From assembly GCA_001184405.1 (NCBI GenBank), contig LFMX01000014.1, forward strand, positions 1 through 64,000: a stretch of 64,000 bases of DNA. The letters run 5' to 3'. Source of the stretch: Candidatus Burkholderia humilis. Lineage in GTDB: Bacteria > Pseudomonadota > Gammaproteobacteria > Burkholderiales > Burkholderiaceae. Position 1 is the first letter of the stretch. Each line of letters begins with the position of its first letter. The notes below the pieces were generated by a model. That model searched no databases. It was not told where the DNA came from and saw only the letters and a program-made list of their open reading frames with translations. Below, piece after piece: positions 39,968 through 51,385 of the stretch. Both the position numbers and the translations under genes were made by a program.

Positions 39968-41660
39968 ATGAACTGGCAAAAAGATGCGCACGGACGGCTG
40001 GCGCTCCATGTGGCGGGACGCAAGCTGTTCGAGCACGCGCCGGATGCGCCGGCGATGTTCGTGGGACACGGCGTCGAAACGATCGATATGTATCGGGGAA
40101 ATTTTGACATCACCGATTACGTCGAAGAGCGCGTTGCCATGCGTGACGCGCGCCTGACGGAATGCGACGAGCGGATCGCGCGTATCGAACTCGCACGCGA
40201 TGCTCACGCCGCCATCGAACTGACGATCATCGCGACAAAGACGGCGGAGGGCGTGCATCTCGAGTTGCAATCGGCGGGCGCGAGCAACCACCTGTGGTGG
40301 CGCGTTCCCGCGCAGAAGGACGAACACGTCTGGGGATACGGCGAGCAGATGTCGTACTTCGATCTGCGCGGCCGCAGCTTTCCGCTCTGGACCTCCGAGC
40401 CGGGCGTCGGCCGTGACAAGCGCACGCATCTGACGTGGCAGGCCGATACGACATCGAAGTCCGGTGGCGACTACTACAACACGAATTATCCGCAGCCCAC
40501 GTTTTTATCGTCGAACAAGTACTGTCTGCATGCCGAGACGACCGCGTATGCAGACTTCGATTTCCGCTCGCCGGAACGCCACGAGCTGCAGTTCTGGGCG
40601 ATTCCAGAACGGCTCGAGTTCATCGTCGCGAACGATTTCGTCGAACTCGTCGAGCGCGTCTCCAGGCGCTTCGGCCGGCAGCCCGCCTTGCCTTCCTGGG
40701 TGATGGACGGCGCGATTCTCGGTCTCAAGAACGGCCGCGATCATGCGCAAAAAATCATGGAGCAAAGCCGCGTGGCGGGCCTGAAGGTCGGCGGTTTGTG
40801 GTGTGAAGACTGGGTGGGCATCCGTCAGACATCGTTCGGAAAGCGTCTGTTCTGGGACTGGCGCTGGAACGACACACTCTATCCGGGCCACGCCGAGTGG
40901 GTGAAGCAACTCAACGCCGAAGGCGTGCGCTTTCTCGGCTACGTCAATCCCTACGTCTGCAACGATGGCACGCTCTACGGCGAAGCGAAGGCGGCGGGTT
41001 ATCTGGCCACGCGTGCGGACGGCAGCGACTATCTCGTCGATTTCGGCGAGTTCGATTGCGGTGTCGTGGACTTCACGAATCCTGCGGCGGTGCGCTGGTT
41101 CGAAGCGCGCGTCATTCGTGACGAGATGCTGAACAAAGGCCTCGACGGCTGGATGGCCGACTTCGGCGAATATCTGCCGACCGATGTGACGCTGGCCAAT
41201 GGCGTCGATGCCAGGCTGATGCATAACGCATGGCCGACGCTCTGGGCCGAAGTGAACGCGCGCGCGATCGATGCCGCAAGCCGCAAGGGCGACGCCGTGT
41301 TCTTCATGCGCGCAGGCTACACGGGCGTGCAGGCGCATTGCCCGCTTCTGTGGGCAGGCGATCAATCCGTCGATTTCACGCGTCATGACGGGCTGCAGAC
41401 GGTGATATGCGGCGCGCTGTCTTCGGGGCTGCTTGGCAATGCGTATCACCAATAGCGACATCGGCGGATACACGAGCTTGTTCGGCAACACGCGCACGCC
41501 GGAGCTCTTCCAGCGCTGGGCCGAAATGGCCGCCTTCACGCCGATGATGCGCACGCACGAAGGTAATCGTCCAGACGAAAACTTCCAGTTCTGGCAGGAC
41601 GAAAAAACGCTGGCCCACTTTGCGCGCATGACGCGCGTGTTCGTCGCGCTCAAGCCGTAT
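39968..41660 (+). pseudogene. yihQ: GH31 sulfoquinovosidase (YihQ/SQase), frameshifted and C-terminally truncated
   Basis: Hydrolyses sulfoquinovosyl glycerol/SQDG to sulfoquinovose. The match to E. coli YihQ is strong: YFDLRGRSFPLWTSEPGVGR, GGDYYNTNYPQPTF, GWMADFGEYLPTD with the nucleophile Asp, and LLWAGDQSVDF with the acid/base Asp. The sulfonate-binding segment reads EDWVGIRQTSFGKRLFWDW, keeping the Arg and Trp that distinguish SQases from other GH31 enzymes. The E. coli Gln is Glu, as in Agrobacterium SQase. One extra A near 41448 shifts the frame before SDIGGYTSLF. After about LKPY (41660) the last 170 residues are gone, replaced by a TauE/SafE remnant. Confidence 0.9.
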
Positions 41661-42015
41661 GATGGTGTTCCACCTCTACCGTCAACCGCTCGATCGGATC
41701 GTCGTGCGCGACACGCTCGTACTGCTGTTCGCCGTCAATGCGGTGCTGCGGCTGATCATCGTGCTCGCGCAAGGACGATTCGACGCGGCATCGTGGGCGC
41801 TAAGCGCCGAAGCGTTGCCCGTCGTGCTGATCGTCACGTGGCTCGCCCGTCGATACCCGCCCGGCTGGTCGCCCGCCGCAGTGCGTCGCGTCGTCTTCGT
41901 GCTGCTGGCCATTGCGGGTGCAAGTCTGGTCGCGCCCGCCGTGCATGACGTGAGCGCGCAACTCAGCGCCCGGCTCGGCGCGGCATCTCATCAACACCGT
42001 ATTTCCAAAGCGTAA
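41660..42015 (+). pseudogene. TauE/SafE-family exporter, C-terminal half only
   Basis: The frame from 41659 has spans DTLVLLFAVNAVLRLIIVLA, ALPVVLIVTWLARRYP and VRRVVFVLLAIAGASLV, matching the second half of TauE/SafE sulfite/sulfonate exporters (family pattern QPLDR, then a LARR loop). The first half is missing because a deletion fused it to the SQase gene. Such exporters accompany sulfo-ED clusters and release sulfolactate or a related anion. The stop lies five bases before the dehydratase start. Confidence 0.72.
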
Positions 42016-42020
42016 ATATC

Positions 42021-43762
42021 GTGCAAGCAAAGCTCAAGCAACTCAGCGAATTGCGCAGTCAGCGATAGCTCGCACCCAACGACATGCGTTCGTTCGCGCA
42101 CCGGCAGCGATTGCAGCAAATGAGCCTGCAGCGCGAAGAATTCATGTCGCGGCCGGTCATTGGCATCATCAACACGTGGAGCGATCTGTCGCCTTGCCAC
42201 GCGCATTTGCGCGAACGCGCCGAAGCCGTGAAGCGCGGCATTTTGCAGGCGGGCGGCATGCCATTCGAACTCCCGGCGATGTAGTTCGGCGAAATGATGG
42301 TCAAGCCCACCACGATGATCTACCGCAACTTCCTCGCGATGGAAACGGAGGAACTGCTGCGCTCGCTGCCCATCGACGGCGCGGTGTTGATGGGCGGTTG
42401 CGACAAGACCACGCCCGGCTTGCTGATGGGCGCGCTGTCGGCGGATTTGCCCTGTATCTTCGTGCCCGCCGGACCGATGCTCAGCGACCGTCATCGCGGT
42501 CAGGTCGTGGGCGCGGGCACGCATACGAAGAAGTTCTGGGACGAATACGTGGCGGGCAACATCGAGCAACCGGGATGGATTTCGCTCGAAGCTCGCATGA
42601 CGCGCGCGCCCGGCACCTGCAACACGATGGGCACCGCCAGCACGATGACCTCGATCGTCGAGGCGATGGGCCTCACGCTGCCGGGCGCGACCAGCATTTC
42701 GGCGATGGATTTGTCGCATACGCGCATGTGTTCGGCGAGCGGCGAGCGCATCGTCGGCATGGTGTGGGAAGACCTCAAGCCGAGCCGCGTTGTGAACCGC
42801 CAGTCGGTCGAGAACGGCATCGTCACGTATATGGCGCTGGGCGGATCGACCAATGCCGCCATCCATACGATCGCCGTTGCCGGGCGTGCGAACGTGCCCT
42901 TGTCGCTCGATGACATCGCGCGCATCGGCAAAGGCATTCCGGTGTTCGCCGATGTGTTCCCTCCGGCAAGCGGCTCATGGAAGACTTCTATTACGCGGGC
43001 GGCGTGCCGGCGTTGCTGAGCGGCTTGAAGGACTATTTGACGCTCGATTGCGTGACGGTGACGGGCGCAACGCTGGGCGAAAACATCGCGCGATTCGAAA
43101 ACGGTCAGCGGCCGCAAGGCGAAGACGCCATTCGTGCGCTGACGAATCCGGTCAGCGAGCGCGGGGCGCTCGGCGTGTTGCGCGGCAATCTCGCGCCGGA
43201 TGGCGCGGTCATCAAGCCGAGTTTCGCGAGTCCGCATTTGATGAAACATCGCGGCCGCGCGCTCGTGTTCGATTCGATCGCCGAGATGAATGCGAATATT
43301 CACGCGCCCGATCTCGACGTCGATGCCGACACCGTGCTCGTGCTGCGCGGCGGCGGGCCGATCGGCGCGCCCGGCATGCCCGAGTGGGGCAATCTGCCGA
43401 TTCCGAAAAAGCTGCTGGAAAAAGGCGTGCGCGACATGGTGCGCATCTCCGATGCCCGCATGAGCGGCACGCACTACGGCACGTGCGTTCTGCACGTCGC
43501 GCCCGAGGAGGCGGCGGGCGGACCGCTCGCATTGATTCGCACGGGCGACGTCATCGAACTCGATGTCGAAGCGGGCCGTCTCGATGTACTGCTCTCCGAT
43601 GAGGAACTCGTGCGCTGCCGCGAAGACTGGCGCGCGCCGCCGGCGACGCGTAAGCGCGGCTATATTCGCCTCTATGTCGAACGTGTTTCGCAAGCGGACA
43701 AGGGTTGCGACTTCGATTTTCTGACGGGCTTCGAAGAACCCGTCGAACCCTCGATCTTCTAA
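42021..43762 (+). pseudogene. IlvD/Edd-family dehydratase, likely sulfogluconate dehydratase (two TAG, one frameshift)
   Basis: Iron-sulfur dehydratase. RPVIGIINTWSDLSPCHAH, MGGCDKTTPGLLMGA and PGTCNTMGTASTM carry the three cluster cysteines of the IlvD fold; MALGGSTNAAIHTIA and RISDARMSGTHYGTCVLHV complete the signature. TAG at 42066-42068 replaces a likely Trp (SQRWLAPND). TAG at 42282-42284 follows ELPAM. One C is missing near 42961 (VFPSGKRLMEDFYYAGG). In sulfo-ED it would turn sulfogluconate into 2-keto-3-deoxy-sulfogluconate. The start is probably GTG at 42021. Confidence 0.87.
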
Positions 43763-43777
43763 TACGGAACGCTCAAG

Positions 43778-44333
43778 ATGGCCAAGCAAACGAAACAGAA
43801 TCCCGCGCGCAATGCGTTTCTCGATGCGCTGAAGCACACCGCCGACAGCACAATGCGCGCGAAGCCGCTCGGCACCTGGCTCATGTTGGCATCGCTGGTG
43901 ACGGCGGAAGGGTTCGGTCATGCCGGATTCGACTGGCTGCTCATCGATATGGAACACGCGCCGCCCGAATTCACGGACGTGCTGCATATGTTGCAGGCGG
44001 TCGATTGCGGCGGCGCGGCGCCGATCGTGCGTCTCGCGCGCAACGATGCGACGCTCGCCAAGCGCGCGCTCGACATGGGCGCGCCCACGCTGATGTTTCC
44101 CTACGTTCAAAGTCCCGAAGAGGCGCGCGGGGCGGTGGCATCGACGAAATATCTGCCGCTCGGCACGCGCGGTTTTGCAGCGATGCACCGCGCAAGCCGT
44201 TACGGTACGTGGAGCGCATTTAGCGCGCAGGCGAACGATACGACCGCGTGCATCGTGCAACTGGAAACGCCCGAAGCCGTCGCGCAACTGGAAGCCATCG
44301 TGGCCGTACCGGGCGTCGATGCGCTTTTCGTCG
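43778..44333 (+). pseudogene. HpaI/HpcH-family aldolase, likely KDSG aldolase (C-terminus deleted)
   Basis: Class II aldolase of the 2-keto-3-deoxy acid type. LGTWLMLASLVTAEGFGHAGFDWLLIDMEHAP and APTLMFPYVQSPEEAR are typical. The frame ends after GVDALFVG and meets a TGA at once; normally about 80-90 more residues follow (FVGP-DL). The lost part includes metal and substrate contacts. In sulfo-ED it would cleave 2-keto-3-deoxy-6-sulfogluconate to pyruvate and sulfolactaldehyde. Start at 43778, 15 bases after the dehydratase stop. Confidence 0.85.
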
Positions 44334-44996
44334 GATGAACAGGCCGGACACGCGCTATGCGAACGCCTCGGCAATGCGGCTGACGTAGCACGCCACCGTC
44401 CGTGGTTTGCGCGTTGCGATGTGCGCGCTACCAATGCCTATCTCAACGTGCTCGACGCCGCAGCCCGCGCGCTCGGACCGATCCGCACGCTCGTCAACAA
44501 CGCGGGCCGCGATACCCGTCACGCGCTCGACGATCTGTCCGTCGAAACGTGGAACGAGATGCTCGCTGTGAATCTCACGCACCACGTCTTTGCCACGCAA
44601 CGCGTCGCCGAAGGCATGAAGGCCGCCGGCGGCGGTTCGATCGTCAATCTGGGCTCGATTTCATGGCTGCGCGGCCGTCCGAACCTGATCGGCTATACCG
44701 CGTCGAAGGCCGCGATTTCGGGCATCACGCGCACGCTCGCGCGCGAACTCGGCGAAGGCGGCATTCGAGTGAACGCGGTGTTGCCGGGCGCGGTGGTCAC
44801 GGCGCGTCAGACCGCGCTCTGGCGCGATCTCGCGACGGACCAGCAGTTCATCGATCTGCAATGCCTGAAGTATTGCGTGGAGCCTTCGCATATCGCGGAC
44901 GCCGTGCTGTTCCTGGCGAGCCCGCAAGCGGCGGCGATCACCGGCCAGAACCTGATCGTCGATGCCGGTCTCGCGCAGGTTTCGGTCGTCGGCTAG
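44334..44996 (+). pseudogene. SDR, likely sulfoquinovose dehydrogenase (N-terminus deleted)
   Basis: Short-chain dehydrogenase lacking its first 40 or so residues, including the TGxxxGIG nucleotide loop. It begins within DEQAGHALCERLG directly at the aldolase breakpoint. IRTLVNNAGRDTRHALDDL, SIVNLGSISWLRGRPNLIGYTASKAAISGI with the Ser-Tyr-Lys triad, and GQNLIVDAGLAQVS remain. In sulfo-ED the first step oxidises sulfoquinovose to its lactone. No start codon is available in this frame near the junction. Confidence 0.83.
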
Positions 44997-45057
44997 CGCA
45001 GCGGCGTTCGTTTCACCCGAGCAAACAGAAAAACTAAAGCCAGTCTGGAGATCTCAA

Positions 45058-46166
45058 GTGTCGATAAAGAAGTGCCTGAAAGAGGGCGCGCGGGCGCGCT
45101 CGCGCCTGCGAAACGCATTGACCGTCGCATCGCTCTTTGCGGTTGCGCAATCCGGCGCGTTTGCGCAGTCGACGGTCACGTTATACGGAATCGTCGATTC
45201 AGCCCTGCAATACGGAAAATTCAACGATACCCCGCCGGTCCGACCGCGATGGCTGCAAGCGGCAATTTGCAGTCATCGCGCTTCGGTTTTCGCGGCAGTG
45301 AAGATTTGGGCGGTGGCTATCGCGCGAACTTTCAACTGGAAACCGGCTTCAACACCTACACGGGCGCAGGCGGCACGACGATGTTCAACCGCGGCGCATC
45401 GGTCGGCTTGTCGAGTGCAAAGTACGGCAGCGTCGATGCAGGCTTCATGTACTTGCCGATCTACTGGGTGTTTCTCGGCTCGGATGTGGCGACGTATGGC
45501 TTATCGAATCCCGCTGCAATCATGTCGCTCGAACATACGGTGACGCTCGGAAAATCGGGCACGGGCGGCTTTTATCCGAACGCCGTGCGTTATCGGACGC
45601 CGAATCTCAACGGCCTGACGAGCGAAATCGGATATTCGTTCGGCGCGCAGAATACGTCGGGTCAAACGGTCAATGGACGCAACATCGGCGCGAATGTCAT
45701 GTACTCGCGCGACGGCGTGATGCTGGGCTATGGTTTCAACCACTACCAGTACTACGCGGACCCGACGACCTTGACCGCATCGTCGCAACTCACGCATGTG
45801 TTCGCCGCGACGTACGGATACAAGAGCAACTATATCGGCGTGAACTATATCTATTCGAAGCGGACCGATCCGACCGCGTGGTTTGCGTCGGCGATCATGG
45901 TGAACGCCAAGATTCCCGCTGGCCCCGGCGATATCGAGCTGGGCGTTTCACGGCGAATCGAAAACGCCAACGCGCGCGCGATGGCGTATGACGCAGACTA
46001 CGTGTATTTCCTGTCGAAACGTACGCAACTGTACGGATACGGCACGATGATCACGAACAACAGCCATTCGAATCAGGGCTTCGCATTGTTGAATTCCAAC
46101 TTCGCGACGGTGACGCCGGGATTCGATCCGTGGGCGGTGACGGTGGGATTGCGCACGTCGTTTTGA
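45058..46166 (+). pseudogene. Gram-negative general porin, Burkholderia type (frameshift)
   Basis: The GTG start at 45058 gives a signal peptide (NALTVASLFAVAQSGAFAQ) followed by STVTLYGIVDSALQYGK, the usual first strand of Burkholderia porins. The frame breaks near 45235 and resumes with AGPTAMAASGNLQSSRFGFRGSEDLGGGYRANFQLETGF. The remaining strands run to the terminal Phe (VTVGLRTSF) that beta-barrel assembly needs. It closes the sulfo-ED block and may have admitted the sulfosugar. Confidence 0.83.
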
Positions 46167-46173
46167 TGTAGTC

Positions 46174-46210
46174 GCTCTGAGAGAACCTGTTCGCAGCGTT
46201 CTCTCAGAGC
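46174..46210. terminator. Hairpin between convergent porin and permease genes
   Basis: Perfect 13-base arms, GCTCTGAGAGAAC (46174-46186) and GTTCTCTCAGAGC (46198-46210), with an 11-base loop. It lies in the 58-base gap between convergent genes and can act in both directions. No long T-run. Confidence 0.75.
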
Positions 46211-46224
46211 ACGAAAGCCACGCC

Positions 46225-47625
46225 TCAAACAAGCCCGGTCAGGTAATACATCGCGATCACGAAGAACACCGCCAGCGTCTTGATGATCGTCACCGCGAAA
46301 ATATCGCGATACGACTCGCGGTGCGTCAGCCCCGTCACCGCCAGCAGCGTGATGACCGCGCCGTTATGCGGCAGCGTATCCATGCCGCCGCTGGCCATCG
46401 CGATCACGCGATGCAGCACTTCCAGCGGAATATGCGCCGCATTCGCGCCCGCGATAAACGTGTCCGACATCGCGGCCAGCGCGATACTCATTCCGCCCGA
46501 CGCCGAGCCCATAATCCCCGCGAGCGAACTTACCGAAATCGCCGCATTGACGAGCGGATTCGGAATGCTCTTCAGCAGCGCATCCGATACGACCAGAAAG
46601 CCCGGCAACGCCGCGATCACGCCGCCGAAGCCGTATTCCGACGCCGTGTTCATCGCCGCGAGCAACGCGTCCGCGACCGCCGCGCACGTGCCGACCGCGA
46701 AGCGCTCCTTCACGCGCGAGAACGCCGTCAGCAACACGAGCAGAATGCCGAGCAGCAGCGCGCCCTCGACCGCCCAGATCGCGATGACCGTCTTTACCGC
46801 GGTCGTCACCGGCGCGTGCACGCCTGGCAGCACTTCGGGCGGAACGGTATAGCTTGCGTCGTACCAGACGGGAATCCACTTCGTCAGCACGAAGTTCGCG
46901 ACGCCGACGAGAATCAGCGGCGCAATCGCCAGCACCAGATTGGGCAGATGCGTCGATTCCACACGCTCCGGCTCGTTCACGAGCGACGTGCCGTAGCCTT
47001 CGCCCTTGGCCATCGCGGAGCGGCGGCGCCATTCGAGAAACGTCAGTCCCACCACGATGATGAACACTGAGCCGATCACGCCCAGCCACGGCGCGGCCCA
47101 GCCGGTCGTCTTGAAGAACGTCGTCGGAATGATGTTCTGGATTTGCGGCGTGCCGGGCAGCGAATCCATCGTGAAGGAGAATGCGCCGAGCGCGATCGCG
47201 CCGGGCATCAAACGCTTCGGAATATTACTTTGCCGATACATCTCCGCCGCGAACGGATAGACCGCGAACACGACCACGAACAGCGACACGCCGCCGTAGG
47301 TGAGCAGCGCGCACACCGCGACGATCACCGCATTTACGTGCGATCGGCCGATGTATCGAATGGCGGCGGCGATCGACTCCGAGAAGCCCGACAGTTCGAT
47401 GACCTTGCCGAACACCGCGCCCAGCAGAAACACGGGGAAATAGAGCCTCACGAAGCCGACCATCTTCTCCATGAAGATGCCGGAAAACACCGGCGCGACG
47501 GCGGCGGGATCGGTCAGCAGAACGGCGGCGAGTGCGGCAATCGGCGCGAAAAGAATCACGCTGTAGCCGCGATAGGCGGCGAATATCAGAAATATCAGCG
47601 CGCCTAAAACGATAAGAAACGACAT
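46225..47625 (-). CDS. GntP-family permease
   Basis: 466 residues with about 12 spans. GntP/YjhF-type signatures include TYGGVSLFVVVFAVYPFA, GAFSFTMDSLPGTPQIQNIIPTTFF and GGMDTLPHNGAVITLLAVTGLTHRESY. Relatives carry gluconate, hydroxybutyrate or other hydroxy acids by proton symport. A sigma-54 promoter and a palindromic activator site lie upstream. The divergent activator gene is broken, so expression may be lost even though the permease frame is intact. It may have moved a hydroxy acid; assignment to the sulfo-ED cluster is uncertain. Confidence 0.88.
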   Translation of the reverse strand: MSFLIVLGALIFLIFAAYRGYSVILFAPIAALAAVLLTDPAAVAPVFSGIFMEKMVGFVRLYFPVFLLGAVFGKVIELSGFSESIAAAIRYIGRSHVNAVIVAVCALLTYGGVSLFVVVFAVYPFAAEMYRQSNIPKRLMPGAIALGAFSFTMDSLPGTPQIQNIIPTTFFKTTGWAAPWLGVIGSVFIIVVGLTFLEWRRRSAMAKGEGYGTSLVNEPERVESTHLPNLVLAIAPLILVGVANFVLTKWIPVWYDASYTVPPEVLPGVHAPVTTAVKTVIAIWAVEGALLLGILLVLLTAFSRVKERFAVGTCAAVADALLAAMNTASEYGFGGVIAALPGFLVVSDALLKSIPNPLVNAAISVSSLAGIMGSASGGMSIALAAMSDTFIAGANAAHIPLEVLHRVIAMASGGMDTLPHNGAVITLLAVTGLTHRESYRDIFAVTIIKTLAVFFVIAMYYLTGLV

Positions 47626-47715
47626 TGAGTCTCCGTTGATGGTTGTTCTTCAGATTGTGTCCGGGCGTCTCGTGGATGCCCGCATGTGCGTGGGTGTGCG
47701 CATCGCGCTGGCGAA

Positions 47716-47731
47716 AGCATGTTTCGTGCCA
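47716..47731 (-). promoter_or_regulatory. Sigma-54 promoter of the GntP permease gene
   Basis: Minus-strand sequence TGGCACGAAACATGCT matches TGGCAC-N5-TTGCW with one change in the -12 element. It sits about 90 bases before the permease ATG, and the divergent neighbour is a sigma-54 activator gene. Confidence 0.75.
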
Positions 47732-47761
47732 TCGTGACGATTTCAACGCCGGCGCGCCTTC

Positions 47762-47847
47762 GAAGCCTAAACCGGCTTCATGACACGACCGTTTGTCTCC
47801 ATTCGTAGACGCACGCAACGCCTGGTCAAGTCGAAGCCTAAGCCGGC
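47762..47847. promoter_or_regulatory. Palindromic upstream activator sites
   Basis: GAAGCCTAAACCGGCTTC at 47762-47779 is a perfect 6-base dyad (GAAGCC/GGCTTC). A half-conserved copy, GAAGCCTAAGCCGGC, lies at 47833-47847. The distance of 30-130 bases from the -24 element fits enhancer sites for the adjacent activator. Confidence 0.6.
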
Positions 47848-47915
47848 CGGACGTTTGCAGCACGTCCACAAACTGAGTATTCTGTTTCAATAAAGAGATA
47901 ACGGAGACAAAACCA

Positions 47916-49297
<1,382 letters not shown>

Positions 49298-49371
49298 AAG
49301 GCTTGCGTGGCATACTCGCGAAATCGCGCTTTCCATGCGCACAGTCAACAATAAAGACCAAGGGGTGTGGG

Positions 49372-49635
49372 ATGAAATCTGGAAAAGCCGCCGGACTTTT
49401 CGGCATGCTGATCGTGGGCACGGCGATGCTCGGCGGATGCTCCAGCACGCCGCCGCTTTTTTCCGCCGATGGCCGTCCCACGCAACAAATCACCTGTCCT
49501 GCATACGGCGGCTGGCGCAACTGCATGGACAACGCGAAGGCGCAATGCCCGAGCGGCTACGACATGATCGACCAGTCCAGCGCCGACAATCAGAACACGA
49601 TGCTCATCGCGTGCAAGAGCGGCGCGAGCCAGTAA
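49372..49635 (+). CDS. Small lipoprotein
   Basis: 87 residues. The lipobox is AMLGGCSS with Cys near residue 23, preceded by a basic and hydrophobic leader (KSGKAAGLFGMLIVGT). The mature part has three more cysteines (TCPAYGGWRNCMDNAKAQCP and IACKSG), giving possible disulfides. Start at 49372, preceded by a GGGGTG-type site. Similar small Cys-containing lipoproteins are common in Burkholderia; the function is unknown. Confidence 0.65.
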   Translation: MKSGKAAGLFGMLIVGTAMLGGCSSTPPLFSADGRPTQQITCPAYGGWRNCMDNAKAQCPSGYDMIDQSSADNQNTMLIACKSGASQ

Positions 49636-49662
49636 AGCGTCCGCACGCGACAAGGAATTTCG

Positions 49663-50818
49663 ATGGATCAAGCCGGCTTCGATTCCGCGCGCCGCGGTGC
49701 GCACCACTTGCAACGTTATGTCGATTCGGGCGATGTCGCCGGCATCGTCACGCTCGCCTGGCACAACGGCGAGATTGCGTTGGCCGATGCCATCGGTTAT
49801 CGCGACATGCAAAGCCGCACGCCGATGACACGCGACACGCTGTTTCGCATCGCGTCGATGACTAAGCCGGTCACGAGCGTCGCCGCGCTCATGCTGGTCG
49901 AGGATGGGCGCATCGCGCTGGAATCGCCGGTCAACATATGGCTGCCGGAGCTGGCGAATCCGCGCGTGCTGATCGATCCCGCGGGCTATGCGTATCACTT
50001 CACGGCGTCGGGCGAACTGGCGCGCGCGTATGAGCGCGTGTTCAACGGTTTCGAGTCGACGGTCGATCCGTCGCGCTGGCTTGGCCGTATCGCCGAATTG
50101 CCGTTGCTGTTCCATCCGGGCGAGCGCTGGCATTACGGCATTTCCACCGATGTGCTCGGCGCACTCGTGCAGCGTGTGTCGGACATGCCGCTTGGCGAGT
50201 TTTTCTGCACGCGTATTTTCGAGCCGCTCGGCATGACCGACACCGGCTTTTTCGTGACGCCGGAACAGGCGGCGCGGCTAGCGACATCTTATGTGGTCGG
50301 GGACCAGGGCAAGCCGGTCGTCGAGGATCATCCGTCGACGAGCCGCTGGCTGAACGCCGGGCGTTTTCAGAACGGCGGCGGGCTGGTTTCGACCGCCGAC
50401 GATTACTGCCGATTCTCGCGCGCGTGCTGCTCGGACGCGGCCGCCTGCAAGTCCGGCAAGGCGATATGGACGAACGCACATGCACGGGCCGCGGCTCTTT
50501 TGTCGCATCAATTGGTCGATCTGATGCGATCCAACGTGCTCACGCGCGCAACGCGAGATTCCGGCGTTCGGCTATCCGATTTGGCGCGCGCAAGGGTTCG
50601 GCCTGGGCGTGTCGATCGTCGAAGATCCGGGTTTGCAGCTCGGCGCGGAGTATCGATCGAAAGGCACGTTCGCGTGGCCCGGCGCGCTCGGCACGACTTG
50701 GTTCGCGGATCCGGTGGAAAACCTGATCGGCATCATGCTAATTCAGCGGCGCAGCATCGAACCGTTTCCGGTCGCCAAACACTTTGAACGGACGATCTAC
50801 GCGGCCATCGACGACTAA
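49663..50818 (+). pseudogene. Serine hydrolase, beta-lactamase/esterase family (several frameshifts)
   Basis: Class C beta-lactamase-like esterase (EstB type). The catalytic SMTKP (Ser-x-x-Lys) and WHYGISTDVLGALV with the Tyr are present in the first 160 residues, then NGGGLVSTADDYCRF. The frame breaks near 50430 and at least twice more up to 50605, after which GVSIVEDPGLQLGAEY and GALGTTWFADPVENLIGIM run to the stop. The first 250 residues are in one frame, so a partial product is possible but lacks the last part of the fold. Confidence 0.78.
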
Positions 50819-50820
50819 GG

Positions 50821-51385
50821 TTAGTGCTGCGTTTCGCGCAGCATCGTCACGTCGTAGCCGAGTGCGCGCGTGCGTTCCATCAGCGTGCGGTGTAGCTCGG
50901 GCGTCGGTTTCTGATCACGCGTGAGCAGCCACAGATAGCGCCCGCTCGGTTCGCCGACGATTGACCACGCGTAGTCGTCGGCGTGATCGAGAATCCAGTA
51001 ATCGCCAACATAGAACGGCCCGAAGAACGACACCTTCAGCTTCGTGCCGTTCGATCCCGGCACGACCTTCGCGCGCCCTTCCGACGAGCGATACGGCCCG
51101 CTCAGGCCGCCTTGCCGGCATCCGTTGATGACGGAAATGAGTACGTCCTCGCGCTTCGCATAATTGGCCGTAACCGCTTCGCAGCCGCGCTCGAAGCGGT
51201 TCTCGTAGCGCGCGAACTCGTGCCAGTGACCGAGATCGCGCTCGAGATCGACGGCCTTCGAAGGTTCCGGCACGTTCTCGTTGCCGCTCTGACGCGCTCC
51301 GTTCGATGCACACGCCAGCAACGCCCCGATTCCGCCTCGCCACGAGCGCCGCCGCGCCGTAGGCCCAAGGTCGTCTGATTTTCAT
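50821..51385 (-). pseudogene. Lipocalin (Blc-like) lipoprotein (frameshift in the leader)
   Basis: Bacterial lipocalin. DLERDLGHWHEFARYENRFERGCEAVTANY contains the Gly-x-Trp lipocalin motif, and GDYWILDHADDYAWSIVGEPSGRYLWLLTR is the usual C-terminal region. The leader starts at 51385 (MKIRRPWAYGAAAL), but one extra base near 51340 separates it from the lipobox ALLACASNG. The barrel frame itself is intact from 51321, so loss of export is the main defect. Confidence 0.78.

Noticed and set aside
46225-47625. GntP permease as the sulfolactate exporter of the sulfo-ED cluster
   Set aside because: It has a separate sigma-54 promoter and dedicated activator, lies convergent to the cluster past a terminator, and a TauE/SafE remnant already fills the exporter position.
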